A stretch of DNA of 64,000 bases, taken from Variovorax sp. CF313. GTDB lineage: Bacteria; Pseudomonadota; Gammaproteobacteria; Burkholderiales; Burkholderiaceae_C. The stretch is from the NCBI RefSeq assembly GCF_000282635.1, contig NZ_AKIW01000075.1, positions 1-64,000 of the forward strand, in the 5' to 3' direction. The notes below the pieces were generated by a model. It was not told where the DNA came from and searched no databases. It saw only the letters and a list, made by a program, of their open reading frames with translations. Both the position numbers and the translations under genes were made by a program. Numbering within the stretch: position 1 is the stretch's first letter; each line of letters begins with the position of its first letter. This document shows, piece after piece, positions 35,717 through 44,384 of this stretch.

Positions 35717-35868
35717 CTATCGGGTTGCAGTCGCGTCGGGTCCGCTTGGTTGCCTGCCACCCCCCAGTGCCTTGAAGGCTGTGACCGCGGCGCGCACCGA
35801 TTCGGTTTGCGCCTGGGCTCTTGCATCGGAATCGCGCAGCAGGTTCTCGTCTGCCTGCAGCACTTCAA
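35717..35868 (-). pseudogene. 3' fragment of an outer-membrane efflux protein
   Basis: The minus strand encodes FIEVLQADENLLRDSDARA and continues to ALGGG near the stop, the usual C-terminal end of NodT/OprM-type outer-membrane factors of RND pumps. No upstream part of the gene remains: beyond 35868 the sequence belongs to an AraC-type fragment on the opposite strand. Only about 50 codons survive. Confidence 0.65.
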
Positions 35869-36150
35869 TGAAGCTGACGACGATCGACGAAATCGCCGCG
35901 AAGGTCGGGCTGTCGCGCGCGCACTTTTTCGCGCTGTTCCGCGACCAGTTACACACGACACCGCAGGTGTTCTGGAGCGGCGTGCGCGTCGAAGAAGCGA
36001 TGCGCAGGGACAGCGATGGCGGGAAGCTGACCGACCTCGCACTCGACCTGAGTTTTCGGCTCCGGGGAATTTCTCGCGTTTCTTCAAAGAGCGCACGGGA
36101 ATTTCCCATTCAATCTTCAAGCGAGCCACCCGTGCACCGTCGCCCGTCAC
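35868..36150 (+). pseudogene. Frameshifted AraC-type HTH fragment
   Basis: From 35868 the frame reads TTIDEIAAKVGLSRAHFFAL and RVEEAMRRDSDGG then LTDLALDLSF, the C-terminal AraC-type DNA-binding domain. Near 36055 the match moves to another frame that continues APGNFSRFFKERTGISHSIF. The effector domain is absent. It is a remnant, not a working regulator. Confidence 0.7.
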
Positions 36151-36207
36151 TGTCACGGGAATACCGCAAGAAGGTCAGCCCATTCGACAAGCTCATCAAT
36201 GCGGCTT

Positions 36208-39200
36208 CTATCGCGCGCTAGCCACGATCGCAATCCCCCGAATCTGCCCTGCCCCCGGCGCACGCTCCGGCTTCGCATAGTGCGCCGGCGCAAACCGGTG
36301 CAGCAGTTCCGCCTCCTGCACTTTCGCGGCTTCGAGGTTCGCGAGCTTGACGTGGCCGAAGCCGCGAATCGACAGCGGCAGTGCCGCGATGCGCGCGGCC
36401 GTTGCCTGGTTGCCGGCCGAGAGTTCGCCGGCCATCGCATCGAACAGCCCGTCGAAATGCGCGATCAGCTCGCGCTCCGTCCGCCGTTCGCCGGTGCGGC
36501 CGAAGGGATCGAACGCCGTGCCCCGCAACCGCTTGCCATGCGCCAGCCAGCGCATGGCGGGCAGCATCCAGCCACCGATGCGGATCTTGGCGGGCGCATG
36601 CCCGTTCGCGGCACGCGAGACCAGCGGGGGCGCCATGTGGAATTCGAGCTTCAGGTCGCCTTCGAACTGCTCCGACAGCTTCTTCACGAACTCTCCGTCG
36701 GCGTAGAGCCGCGCCACCTCGTACTCGTCCTTGTAGCTCATGAGCTTGAGCAGGCTGCGCGCCGCGTTGCGCGTGAAGGGCAGGCTCGCATCGCCCCCCG
36801 CCAGCGCAGCTTCGCGTGCACGCAGGCTGCGGATGCGCGCTTCGAAACGGTCTGCCCATGCGGCGTTCTGGTAGCCCGTCAGGTGGCGGCGTGCATCGGC
36901 GATCAGCACGTCGAGCGGGCGCTCGTCGGCCTGCGAAGCGTGTGCGTCCGTAGGCGCTGCGCGCGACTGATCGAGCGCCGCAGGGTCGCCCGCCGCAAGC
37001 CGCCCCAGCGAGAACGCCGACTGATTGGCCGCCACGGCCACGCCGTTCAGCTCGATCGCATGCATCAGCGCCTCCAGGCTCAGCGGCACCAGGCCGCGCT
37101 GCCATGCATAGCCCGCCGCCACGATGTTCGCCGCCAGCGTATCGCCGAGGAATTCTTCCGCGAGGCTTTGCGCGTCGAAGGTCTCGACCTGCTCCTCTCC
37201 GGCGACGAAGCGCATCTTCTCCAGCAGCAGGTCCACGTGCAGATCGGCATCGGGGTTGCGCAGCGACTCGGCCACCGGAATCTCGTGGATGTTCGCAAGC
37301 ACGCGCGTGCGTCCGTGCCGCACAGTCTGCAGCGCATCGGCCGACGCACCCACCACCGCGTCGCAGGCGAGGATCGCGTCGGCCTGCTGCGTGTCGATGC
37401 GCACCTGGTGCAGCCGCTCGCGCGAATCGGCCAGCCGCACGAAGCTCAGCACCGAGCCGCCCTTCTGCGCGAAGCCCATGAAGTCGAGCACGCTCGCGGC
37501 CTTGCCTTCGAGGTGCGCGGCCATCGCGATCACCGAGCCGACGGTCACCACGCCGGTGCCGCCCACGCCGGTCACGAGCAGGTCGTAGGGCGCGGTCCAC
37601 ACGTGCGCATCAGGGTGCGGTAGTGCGGCCACGCGATGCAGGAAGGCGTCGCGCCCGGCGGCCAGCGCGCCGCTCTTGCGGCGCAGCTTGCCGCCCGTCA
37701 CGCCCACGAAGCTGGGGCAGAAGCCCTTGGCGCAGGAATAGTCCTTGTTGCAGCTGGTCTGGTCGATCTTGCGCTTGCGGCCCATCGGCGTTTCGTGCGG
37801 CAGCACGGCCACGCAGTTGCTCTGCACGGCGCAGTCGCCGCAGCCTTCGCAAACGGCTTCGTTGATGAACAGGCGCTTGGGTGGATCGGCGAGCTCGCCC
37901 TTCTTGCGGCGGCGGCGCTTCTCGGCCGCGCAGGTCTGTTCGTAGATGAGCACGGTCACGCCGGCCATTTCGCGCAGCCGGCGCTGCACGTCGTCGAGCG
38001 CGGCACGGTCGTGGAACTCGGTGCCTTTCGGAAAGCGGTCCTTGATGTCGTCGTACTTGCCGATGGCGTCGCTGACAACGACGACCTTGCTCACGCCTTC
38101 GGATTCGACCTGCCGCGCAATGGCGTCCACGCTGATCGCGCCGTCGACAGGCTGGCCACCGGTCATCGCCACCGCGTCGTTGAACAGGATCTTGTAGGTG
38201 AGCGTCGCCTTGGCCGCCACGGCCTGCCGGATCGCGAGATAGCCCGAGTGGTAGTAAGTGCCGTCGCCCAGGTTCTGGAACACGTGAGGCGTCTTCGTGA
38301 ACATCGCGTGCGAGATCCAGTCGACGCCCTCCCCGCCCATCTGGATCAGCCCCGCCGTACTGCGGTCCATCCAGTTGGCCATGAAGTGGCAGCCGATGCC
38401 GGCGCGCGCGGTCGAGCCTTCGGGGACCTTGGTGCTGGTGTTGTGCGGGCAGCCGGCGCAGAAGTACGGCACACGTTTGACGGCGTCGCTCGCGTTGCCA
38501 AGCAGCTCGGGCGGCGTGAAGTCGCGCACGTGCTGCAGGTGGTCGCCCAGGTCGTGGTTGTCGGGGAAGTGCACGGCCAGCCAGTGCGCGACCAGTTCGA
38601 TGAGCCGCGAGGGGCGCAGCTCGCCGAGCGCCGACACCAGCGGCTGGCCCTCGCGGTCGTGCTTGCCCACGAGCACGGGCCGGGCATCCGCAGGCGCGTT
38701 GTAGAAGATGTCGCGCAGCTGCGTCTCGACGACCGCGCCCTTCTCCTCGACGATGAGGATTTCGTCGAGCCCTTGCGCAAAGGCCTTGATGCGCGTCTGC
38801 TCGACGGGAAAGCTCAGGCCGATCTTGTAGAGCCGCACACCGGCGCGGGCCAGTTGCTCCGGCGAGAGTTCGAGCCGGCGCAGCACTTCCATCAGATCGT
38901 GGTGCGCCTTGCCGCATGTGACGATGCCCACCTTCGCGCGCTCGCTCACGATCACGTGGCGGTCGATGCTGTTGCGCCACGTGAAGGCGGCCACGGCCGC
39001 GAGCTTGTCTTCGAGCCGCGACTCGATGCGCAGCGAAGGCAGGTCGGGCCAGCGGTAGTGCAGGCCGTCCGCTGGCGCGCGATGGCCGGTGGCGGCGCGC
39101 ACGGTGTCGGCGTCTTCCCAGGCCTCGACGCGCGCGTTGACCACGTCCAGGTCCACGGTGCCTGCGCTTTCGACCACCTCCGACAACGCCGCCATGCCGA

Positions 39201-39816
39201 CCCAGGCGCCCGAGTAGCGCGACAGCTCGTAGCCGTACAGCCCGAACTCCAGGTACTCGGCGATGCACGAGGGCTGCATCACCGGCATCCGCCAGGCCAT
39301 GAAGGCGTGGTCGCTCTGGTGCGGCATCGACGACGACACGCAGCCGTGGTCGTCGCCCGCCACCACCAGCACGCCGCCATGCGGCGACGAGCCGTACGCG
39401 TTGCCGTGCTTGAGCGCGTCGCCCGCGCGGTCAACGCCCGGCCCCTTGCCGTACCACATGGCGAACACGCCTTCGACGGTGCGCTCGGGGTCGGACTCGA
39501 CGCGCTGCGTGCCCAGCACCTGCGTGGCCGCCAGCTCCTCATTGACGGCCGGCACGAAGCGGATGCCCGTTTCCTTGAACCGTTCGCCGGCCTTCCAGAT
39601 CGCCAGGTCGACCATGCCCAGCGGCGAGCCGCGGTAGCCGCTGACGAAGCCCTGTGTGTGCAGGCCGCGCTGCGCATCGCGCCGGCCCTGCATCACCAGC
39701 ACGCGGATCAGTGCCTGCGTGCCGGTGAGGAAGACCGAGCCCGAAGGGGCCCAGAGGTTGTCGGAAAGCTGGTAGCCGGGCCGCCTGAGTGCGGTCGCGT
39801 TGTGTGGGGCGTTCAT
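36208..39816 (-). CDS. Indolepyruvate ferredoxin oxidoreductase, fused alpha/beta
   Basis: A 1202-aa fused IOR-family protein that would oxidatively decarboxylate aryl-pyruvates (or related 2-oxoacids) to acyl-CoA with TPP and iron-sulfur clusters. The N-terminal pyrimidine-binding part shows GSPLGMVDLAIWKAGERF; a TPP/Fe-S part contains CAGCPHNTSTKVPEGS; a ferredoxin-like pair is CEGCGDCAVQSNC with CNKDYSCAKGFCPSF; the gamma-like part carries VTGVGGTGVVTVGSVIAMAA. A divergent Lrp/AsnC regulator 92 nt away probably controls it, which fits amino-acid catabolism. Confidence 0.92.
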   Translation of the reverse strand: MNAPHNATALRRPGYQLSDNLWAPSGSVFLTGTQALIRVLVMQGRRDAQRGLHTQGFVSGYRGSPLGMVDLAIWKAGERFKETGIRFVPAVNEELAATQVLGTQRVESDPERTVEGVFAMWYGKGPGVDRAGDALKHGNAYGSSPHGGVLVVAGDDHGCVSSSMPHQSDHAFMAWRMPVMQPSCIAEYLEFGLYGYELSRYSGAWVGMAALSEVVESAGTVDLDVVNARVEAWEDADTVRAATGHRAPADGLHYRWPDLPSLRIESRLEDKLAAVAAFTWRNSIDRHVIVSERAKVGIVTCGKAHHDLMEVLRRLELSPEQLARAGVRLYKIGLSFPVEQTRIKAFAQGLDEILIVEEKGAVVETQLRDIFYNAPADARPVLVGKHDREGQPLVSALGELRPSRLIELVAHWLAVHFPDNHDLGDHLQHVRDFTPPELLGNASDAVKRVPYFCAGCPHNTSTKVPEGSTARAGIGCHFMANWMDRSTAGLIQMGGEGVDWISHAMFTKTPHVFQNLGDGTYYHSGYLAIRQAVAAKATLTYKILFNDAVAMTGGQPVDGAISVDAIARQVESEGVSKVVVVSDAIGKYDDIKDRFPKGTEFHDRAALDDVQRRLREMAGVTVLIYEQTCAAEKRRRRKKGELADPPKRLFINEAVCEGCGDCAVQSNCVAVLPHETPMGRKRKIDQTSCNKDYSCAKGFCPSFVGVTGGKLRRKSGALAAGRDAFLHRVAALPHPDAHVWTAPYDLLVTGVGGTGVVTVGSVIAMAAHLEGKAASVLDFMGFAQKGGSVLSFVRLADSRERLHQVRIDTQQADAILACDAVVGASADALQTVRHGRTRVLANIHEIPVAESLRNPDADLHVDLLLEKMRFVAGEEQVETFDAQSLAEEFLGDTLAANIVAAGYAWQRGLVPLSLEALMHAIELNGVAVAANQSAFSLGRLAAGDPAALDQSRAAPTDAHASQADERPLDVLIADARRHLTGYQNAAWADRFEARIRSLRAREAALAGGDASLPFTRNAARSLLKLMSYKDEYEVARLYADGEFVKKLSEQFEGDLKLEFHMAPPLVSRAANGHAPAKIRIGGWMLPAMRWLAHGKRLRGTAFDPFGRTGERRTERELIAHFDGLFDAMAGELSAGNQATAARIAALPLSIRGFGHVKLANLEAAKVQEAELLHRFAPAHYAKPERAPGAGQIRGIAIVASAR

Positions 39817-39851
39817 GCCCGGAATTGTTCTGCGGCACCCCGCGGAAGTGC

Positions 39852-39888
39852 TTCTTCAATACACTGGCGCCAACCCTTGTTTGAAGAA
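39852..39888. promoter_or_regulatory. Dyad between IOR and Lrp genes
   Basis: TTCTTCAA (39852-39859) and TTGAAGAA (39881-39888) are perfect 8-bp inverted arms with 21 nt between them, in the 92-nt divergent spacer. The AT-rich, widely spaced dyad is a good candidate binding site for the adjacent Lrp-type regulator. Confidence 0.45.
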
Positions 39889-39908
39889 TAATCTTCTCGG
39901 AGTTCGCC

Positions 39909-40430
39909 ATGAACGTCGATTCTCTTTCTCTTGACGAGCATTGCCTCAAGATTCTTTCTGCACTGCAGCATGACGGCCGCCAGACGGTGCAGCAGATTTC
40001 CGAGGCCGTGGGCCTGTCGCCCACGCCCTGCTGGAAGCGCATCAAGGACATGGAGGCGGCCGGCGTCATCCGCGGCTACACGGCGCTGGTCGATCCCGAA
40101 CTGGTGGGCCTGCACGTGTCGGCCGTGGCCGAGGTGAACCTCGACCGCCACAGCGAGGCGATGGTGCAGCGCTTCGAGGAGGCGGTGGCCGCGAGCCCGC
40201 AGATCATCCGCTGCGTGTCGGCGACGGGGCCCGCGGACTACATCCTGAACGTGACCGTGCCGGACATGAAGCACTACGAGCGCTTCCTGCACGAGGTGCT
40301 GTTCAGCCTGCCCGGCGTGACGCACGTGCGCTCGAGCATCGTGCTGCGCGAGATCAAGTCGGAGACGGCGCTGCCGCTCGACCACCTGCTGCCTGGCAAG
40401 GCGCGCGCCGCTGGGTCGCGGCGAAGCTAG
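39909..40430 (+). CDS. Lrp/AsnC family regulator
   Basis: A 173-aa regulator: an N-terminal HTH (CLKILSALQHDGRQTVQQIS then AVGLSPTPCWKRIKDME) and a C-terminal RAM ligand-binding domain (CVSATGPADYILNVTVPDM). It is divergent from the IOR gene, whose product acts on aromatic or branched 2-oxoacids, so an amino-acid or keto-acid ligand is plausible. Confidence 0.93.
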   Translation: MNVDSLSLDEHCLKILSALQHDGRQTVQQISEAVGLSPTPCWKRIKDMEAAGVIRGYTALVDPELVGLHVSAVAEVNLDRHSEAMVQRFEEAVAASPQIIRCVSATGPADYILNVTVPDMKHYERFLHEVLFSLPGVTHVRSSIVLREIKSETALPLDHLLPGKARAAGSRRS

Positions 40431-40468
40431 GACTGCATGAACGGCTTGACGCAGCCCGGCGGGGAAGG

Positions 40469-41671
40469 CTACGCCATCTTCCCCGCGTCATGAGCCTGGC
40501 AGTAGGCCCTCCAGTCGTTCTCGACTTGCGCTGCGCACTGGTGCGCAGCGTCCAGCAGGTCGCGGCGCCACGACCTGGCCGAGGTGCCGAAGTCGATCAG
40601 CTCGTCTGCGATGGCCGAGCCCTGGCGCCCCGAACTGCGCAGGTGCGCCCAGGCCATGAGTTGCCCCATCTCTTCGATCACGCCGCTGACCTGGCCCAGT
40701 CCGGTGCGGCGCACGTCGAGGCTCACCCGGTCCTCGCTGGGCTGCAGGTCGCGCAGCACGTAGGAAGACTTGCCATCGACGATCGGATGCAGGAAGGCCA
40801 TCGACACAGCCTGCATGCGGCGTTGGATTGCCACCACGCGATGCGCCTGCGACGGCCATGCGGGCTGCCTGATCTTCAGGTGCGGCACGAGCGACGACGA
40901 CGTTGCCTGCTTCAGGTCGAGCAGGTAGTTGCCGTCGGGCGAGCCCTTGCCTTCGACCAGGACGACGTAGCGCTCCATTCCCAGGCTGCCGGTGCCGGCG
41001 ATGCGCCGCGCCACGTCGAGCACCCTGAAGAAGCCCGGGTTGTCCTGCGATGCCGCAAATGCGTCGATCAGCCTGGCCGCTCGCTCGCGCCCGGCCCTGT
41101 CGGCCCGCAGCGCGTGCTCGCCGTCGCGGCGAATGCGCCGGCCGCCGTTCTTGCGTTCGGTGCGCTTGTCGAGAAAGGCGGCGCGCGTGCGGGCCTTGAG
41201 CGTCGCGAGCAGTTCATGAACGAGGCCGCTGGCGGTGTCGCGCTCCACCCAGCGGGCTTTGCCGAGCGCCAATGCACCGGCGTAGCCTTCGAGAAACACC
41301 TTGCACAGCGCGTTCGAATCGTCGGGCGTTGCGCGCAGGCTGCCGCCGGCCACCAGGATGCTCGACAGGAAGCGCACCAGCTCCCACGTCACGGGCGCCA
41401 AGGCGGCCTCGTCGAAGTCGTTGAGATCGAAATAGGCGAGCCGGTTGTCGCCCTTGTAGCTGCCGAAGTTCTCCAGATGGGCATCGCCGCACAGCCAGGC
41501 CGCCGGCGCCTTGGTGAACAGCGCATCGGCCGGCAGGCGGTCGTAGAACAGGTGGCAGGTGCCGCGCAGGAAGACGAAGGGGTTGGCGCGCAGGTTGGCG
41601 TACTTCATCACCAGGCGCTCGGGATCGCGCCCGGCGTTGAAGCTGCGGATGGTCTTGGCGACGTTCAGCAT
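40469..41671 (-). CDS. DUF2252 family protein
   Basis: A 400-aa DUF2252 protein with the family pattern of a kinase-like fold: MKYANLRANPFVFLRGTCHLFY, CGDAHLENFGSYKG, then YFDLNDFDEAALAPVTWELVR. The Asp/His/Asn in CGDAHLENFG resembles the catalytic loop of phosphotransferases in reversed order, but no activity is proven for the family. No signal peptide. Confidence 0.85.
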   Translation of the reverse strand: MLNVAKTIRSFNAGRDPERLVMKYANLRANPFVFLRGTCHLFYDRLPADALFTKAPAAWLCGDAHLENFGSYKGDNRLAYFDLNDFDEAALAPVTWELVRFLSSILVAGGSLRATPDDSNALCKVFLEGYAGALALGKARWVERDTASGLVHELLATLKARTRAAFLDKRTERKNGGRRIRRDGEHALRADRAGRERAARLIDAFAASQDNPGFFRVLDVARRIAGTGSLGMERYVVLVEGKGSPDGNYLLDLKQATSSSLVPHLKIRQPAWPSQAHRVVAIQRRMQAVSMAFLHPIVDGKSSYVLRDLQPSEDRVSLDVRRTGLGQVSGVIEEMGQLMAWAHLRSSGRQGSAIADELIDFGTSARSWRRDLLDAAHQCAAQVENDWRAYCQAHDAGKMA

Positions 41672-41729
41672 GGCGTTGTTCGTTTCCCGCTTGAATGAGC
41701 GGCAGATTCTCGGCCAACGCGTGCCGATA

Positions 41730-41760
41730 CCCGGCTTTGCTTGCCGGGCGCGCTTTTTTT
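41730..41760 (+). terminator. Orphan plus-strand hairpin with T-tract
   Basis: CCCGGC-N7-GCCGGG followed after 5 nt by a run of seven T on the plus strand. The two flanking genes are both on the minus strand, so no plus-strand transcript is known to end here. Confidence 0.4.
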
Positions 41761-42248
41761 CAGGGCATGTCGGGCCCGCCCATGCCGAGCGAGCGCAGCA
41801 CGGCCGCCGTGCGCGTCTCGACGCCCAGCTTCACGTAGACGTGCTCCAGGTGCTTGTGCACGGTGCGCGGGCTGATCGCGAGCAGGGCGGCGATCTCGGC
41901 GTCGGTCTTGCCGCGCGAGAGCCAGTGCATGACCTCGCCCTCGCGGGGCGTGAGGCCGGGGGGCGGTGCGTTCATGGCCGGCGCATCGGGCAACGGCGCC
42001 TCGGTGCGGCGGGCCAGCCGGTAAAGCAAGGCCACCGCCACCGCATGCTCCAGCCCCACGCGCCGGCAGTAGTCGGCCTGCAGTTCGGCTTGGCGAAATT
42101 CGCGCCGGCCCGGTGCCTTGGCGACGTGCAGGGTCGTGCGCAAGCCATTGCTGGCGGCCTCGCGATGCCGCACGGGCGAATGCCCGGACTCGAGCTGCTC
42201 CAGCAGGCGAAGTGCGCTTGCGCAATCGTTGCGCGTCAGGTGCGTCAT
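41760..42248 (-). CDS. LuxR-type HTH regulator, single domain
   Basis: A 162-aa protein with a C-terminal LuxR/GerE HTH: LTPREGEVMHWLSRGKTDAE, then ISPRTVHKHLEHVYVKLG with ETRTAAV. The N-terminal 95 residues show no recognised receiver or autoinducer domain. It is divergent from the methyltransferase gene, with a perfect 20-bp palindrome in the spacer. Confidence 0.85.
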   Translation of the reverse strand: MTHLTRNDCASALRLLEQLESGHSPVRHREAASNGLRTTLHVAKAPGRREFRQAELQADYCRRVGLEHAVAVALLYRLARRTEAPLPDAPAMNAPPPGLTPREGEVMHWLSRGKTDAEIAALLAISPRTVHKHLEHVYVKLGVETRTAAVLRSLGMGGPDMP

Positions 42249-42268
42249 GGCATGCCCCTTTCACGGCA

Positions 42269-42288
42269 CATACGCATTGCTGCGTATG
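42269..42288. promoter_or_regulatory. 20-bp perfect palindrome, possible LuxR-type operator
   Basis: CATACGCATTGCTGCGTATG has 8-bp perfect arms round a TTGC centre. It is 21 nt from the LuxR-type start codon in the 144-nt divergent spacer. A half-site GCGTATG recurs at 42361, nearer the methyltransferase. Confidence 0.5.
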
Positions 42289-42392
42289 GCGCCTGCATGC
42301 ATCGAGACGCAGGATGCTCGCAGGCCCTTGCCGCCGATTCAGTATAGGCAGGCAAGCGCCGCGTATGCCGCCGGCCGGCGAAGGGGATACAC

Positions 42393-43454
42393 ATGGCTAT
42401 CGACGAAACACGGCTTAACGCGTTCATGGGTAACTTCGTCCACGACATCGGTGCCGTGATGCACGCGGCCACCATCGTCGTCGGCGACCAGTTGGGCCTG
42501 TACAAGGCGCTGGCCGAAGGCCCCGCCACCGCCGAGGCGCTGGCCCGCCGCACCGAGACCGACCCGCGCTACCTGCGCGAATGGCTCTCGGCCCAGGCCG
42601 CCAGCGGCTATGTGCAGTACGAACCGAAGGGCGAGTTGTTCTCGCTGTCCGAGGAGCAGGCCTTCGCGCTCGCGGAGGAAGGCAGCCCCGCCTTCGTGCC
42701 CGGCGCCTTCCAGATCGCAGTGGCGCAGTTCAAGGCCATTCCCAAGATGGTCCAGGCCATGCGCACGGGCCTGGGCATCGGCTGGCACGAGCATGACCCC
42801 GCCCTCTTCAACGGCACCGAGCGTTTCTTCCGGCCCGGCTATGCGGCCAACCTCGTGAGCCAGTGGATTCCGGCGCTCGAAGGTGTCGGTCCGCTGCTGG
42901 AGCGCGGCGCGCGCGTGGCCGATGTGGGCTGTGGGCACGGCGCCTCGACGCTGCTGATGGCACAGGCCTATCCGGAGTCCAGCTTCGTCGGCTTCGACTA
43001 CCACGCGCCTTCGATCGAACGCGCGCGCGAAACGGCGCGCAAGGCCGGCATCGACGATGCGAAGCGCCTGCGCTTCGAGGTCGCGAGCGCGAAGGACTTT
43101 CCCGGCGAAGACTACGACCTGGTGGCGTTCTTCGACTGCCTGCACGACATGGGCGATCCCGTCGGCGCAGCGGCTCACGTGCGGCGAAGCCTCAAGCCGC
43201 AGGGTACGTGGATGCTCGTGGAGCCGTTCGCCAACGACCGGCTGGAGGACAACATCAACCCCGTGGGGCGCGTGTTCTATTCGGCGTCGAACTTCATCTG
43301 CACGCCGGCCTCGCGCTCGCAGGAGGTGGGCCTTTGCCTCGGTGCGCAGGCGGGCGAGGCGCGCCTTCGCGACGTCGTCACGCAGGGCGGATTCACGCAT
43401 TTCCGCCGCGCCAGCGAGACGCCCTTCAACCTGATTTTCGAAGCACGTCCGTGA
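42393..43454 (+). CDS. SAM-dependent methyltransferase with winged-helix N-domain
   Basis: A 353-aa class I methyltransferase. The N-terminal part (GLYKALAEGPATAEALA, RYLREWLSAQAASGY) is the winged-helix dimerisation domain of O-methyltransferase-like enzymes. The SAM-binding motif is RVADVGCGHGASTLLMAQ, with VGFDYHAPSIERA and YDLVAFFDCLHDMGDP. The substrate is unknown. The DUF1059 gene follows 19 nt downstream. Confidence 0.85.
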   Translation: MAIDETRLNAFMGNFVHDIGAVMHAATIVVGDQLGLYKALAEGPATAEALARRTETDPRYLREWLSAQAASGYVQYEPKGELFSLSEEQAFALAEEGSPAFVPGAFQIAVAQFKAIPKMVQAMRTGLGIGWHEHDPALFNGTERFFRPGYAANLVSQWIPALEGVGPLLERGARVADVGCGHGASTLLMAQAYPESSFVGFDYHAPSIERARETARKAGIDDAKRLRFEVASAKDFPGEDYDLVAFFDCLHDMGDPVGAAAHVRRSLKPQGTWMLVEPFANDRLEDNINPVGRVFYSASNFICTPASRSQEVGLCLGAQAGEARLRDVVTQGGFTHFRRASETPFNLIFEARP

Positions 43455-43473
43455 GGACATTCCAGGAGCTGCC

Positions 43474-43695
43474 ATGTCACGCCAATACATCGACTGCCGC
43501 GAGTATCCGAGCACGATGAACTGCAGTGTCGCGCTGTCCGCAGACAGCGAGAGCGAACTGCTCGATGCCGCCGTCCAACACGCCGTGGCCGTCCACGGCC
43601 ACACCGACACACCCGAATTGCGCAAGCAACTGGCGAGCATGTTCAAGACCGGCACGCCGCCGGTGCAGGCGCCCGCACAGAAGGCTCCCGCCTGA
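43474..43695 (+). CDS. DUF1059 small protein
   Basis: A 73-aa protein of the DUF1059 family: YIDCREYPSTMNCSVALSAD, then ELLDAAVQHAVAVHGHTDT, with Cys8 and Cys17 conserved. An AGGAGCT ribosome site precedes the ATG. It probably shares a transcript with the methyltransferase. The function of the family is unknown. Confidence 0.88.
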   Translation: MSRQYIDCREYPSTMNCSVALSADSESELLDAAVQHAVAVHGHTDTPELRKQLASMFKTGTPPVQAPAQKAPA

Positions 43696-43880
43696 GACGA
43701 TCCTGCGCGGATCCGAGCGCCGTTTCGCACGGCGATGAATACCTTCGGGTGCTTGCAATGAGCACCCGTCGATGAAAACCGAGCAGCCCGCTTGAGTGCT
43801 GCGCTGCCCGCCGAGCGCGCTTTCCGAAGTCGCGCTATGGTTTGCTGCCACCACGGCGAACCAGACAAGAAGGCGGGTCC

Positions 43881-44384
43881 ATGATCGATCTCAACATCAA
43901 CGGCCAGTCCGTTGCCCTCAACGCTCCCGACGACATGCCGCTGCTCTGGGCACTGCGCGACGTCGTCGGCCTCACCGGCACCAAGTTCGGTTGCGGCATC
44001 GCGCAGTGCGGCGCCTGCACCGTGCAGCTCGACGGCCAGCCCGTGCGTTCATGCGTGCTGCCGATCGGCACCATCGGCAAGAAGGCCGTCACCACCATCG
44101 AAGCCGTTTCGCAGACACCGGCCGGCAAGAGCATCCAGAAGGCCTGGCTCGACGTCGACGTGGTGCAGTGCGGCTATTGCCAGTCGGGGCAGATCATGTC
44201 CGCGGCCGCGCTGCTGCAGCGCACACCCAACCCGAGCGACGCCGACATCGACATGGCCATGTCGGGCAACATCTGCCGATGCTGCACCTACTCGCGCATC
44301 CGCGCGGCCATCAAGCAGGCAGCCACCGGCAAGGCCGAGGTGCTGCAGTCGGTCGTCGCGATGCCTGTCAGGAGCGCATCGTGA
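43881..44384 (+). CDS. Molybdenum hydroxylase [2Fe-2S] subunit
   Basis: A 167-aa iron-sulfur subunit of the xanthine-oxidase family. The plant-type cluster is held by CGIAQCGACTV with the fourth Cys in RSCVLP, and the second cluster by CGYCQSGQ and CRC. It is the first of three translationally coupled genes; its stop overlaps the next start (GTGA). The arrangement without an FAD subunit is that of isoquinoline 1-oxidoreductase and the membrane-bound aldehyde oxidoreductases. Confidence 0.92.
   Translation: MIDLNINGQSVALNAPDDMPLLWALRDVVGLTGTKFGCGIAQCGACTVQLDGQPVRSCVLPIGTIGKKAVTTIEAVSQTPAGKSIQKAWLDVDVVQCGYCQSGQIMSAAALLQRTPNPSDADIDMAMSGNICRCCTYSRIRAAIKQAATGKAEVLQSVVAMPVRSAS

Noticed and set aside
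43746..43768. Terminator after the DUF1059 gene
   Set aside because: The hairpin CGGGTGCT/AGCACCCG has no T-tract on either side, so a terminator role is not supported.
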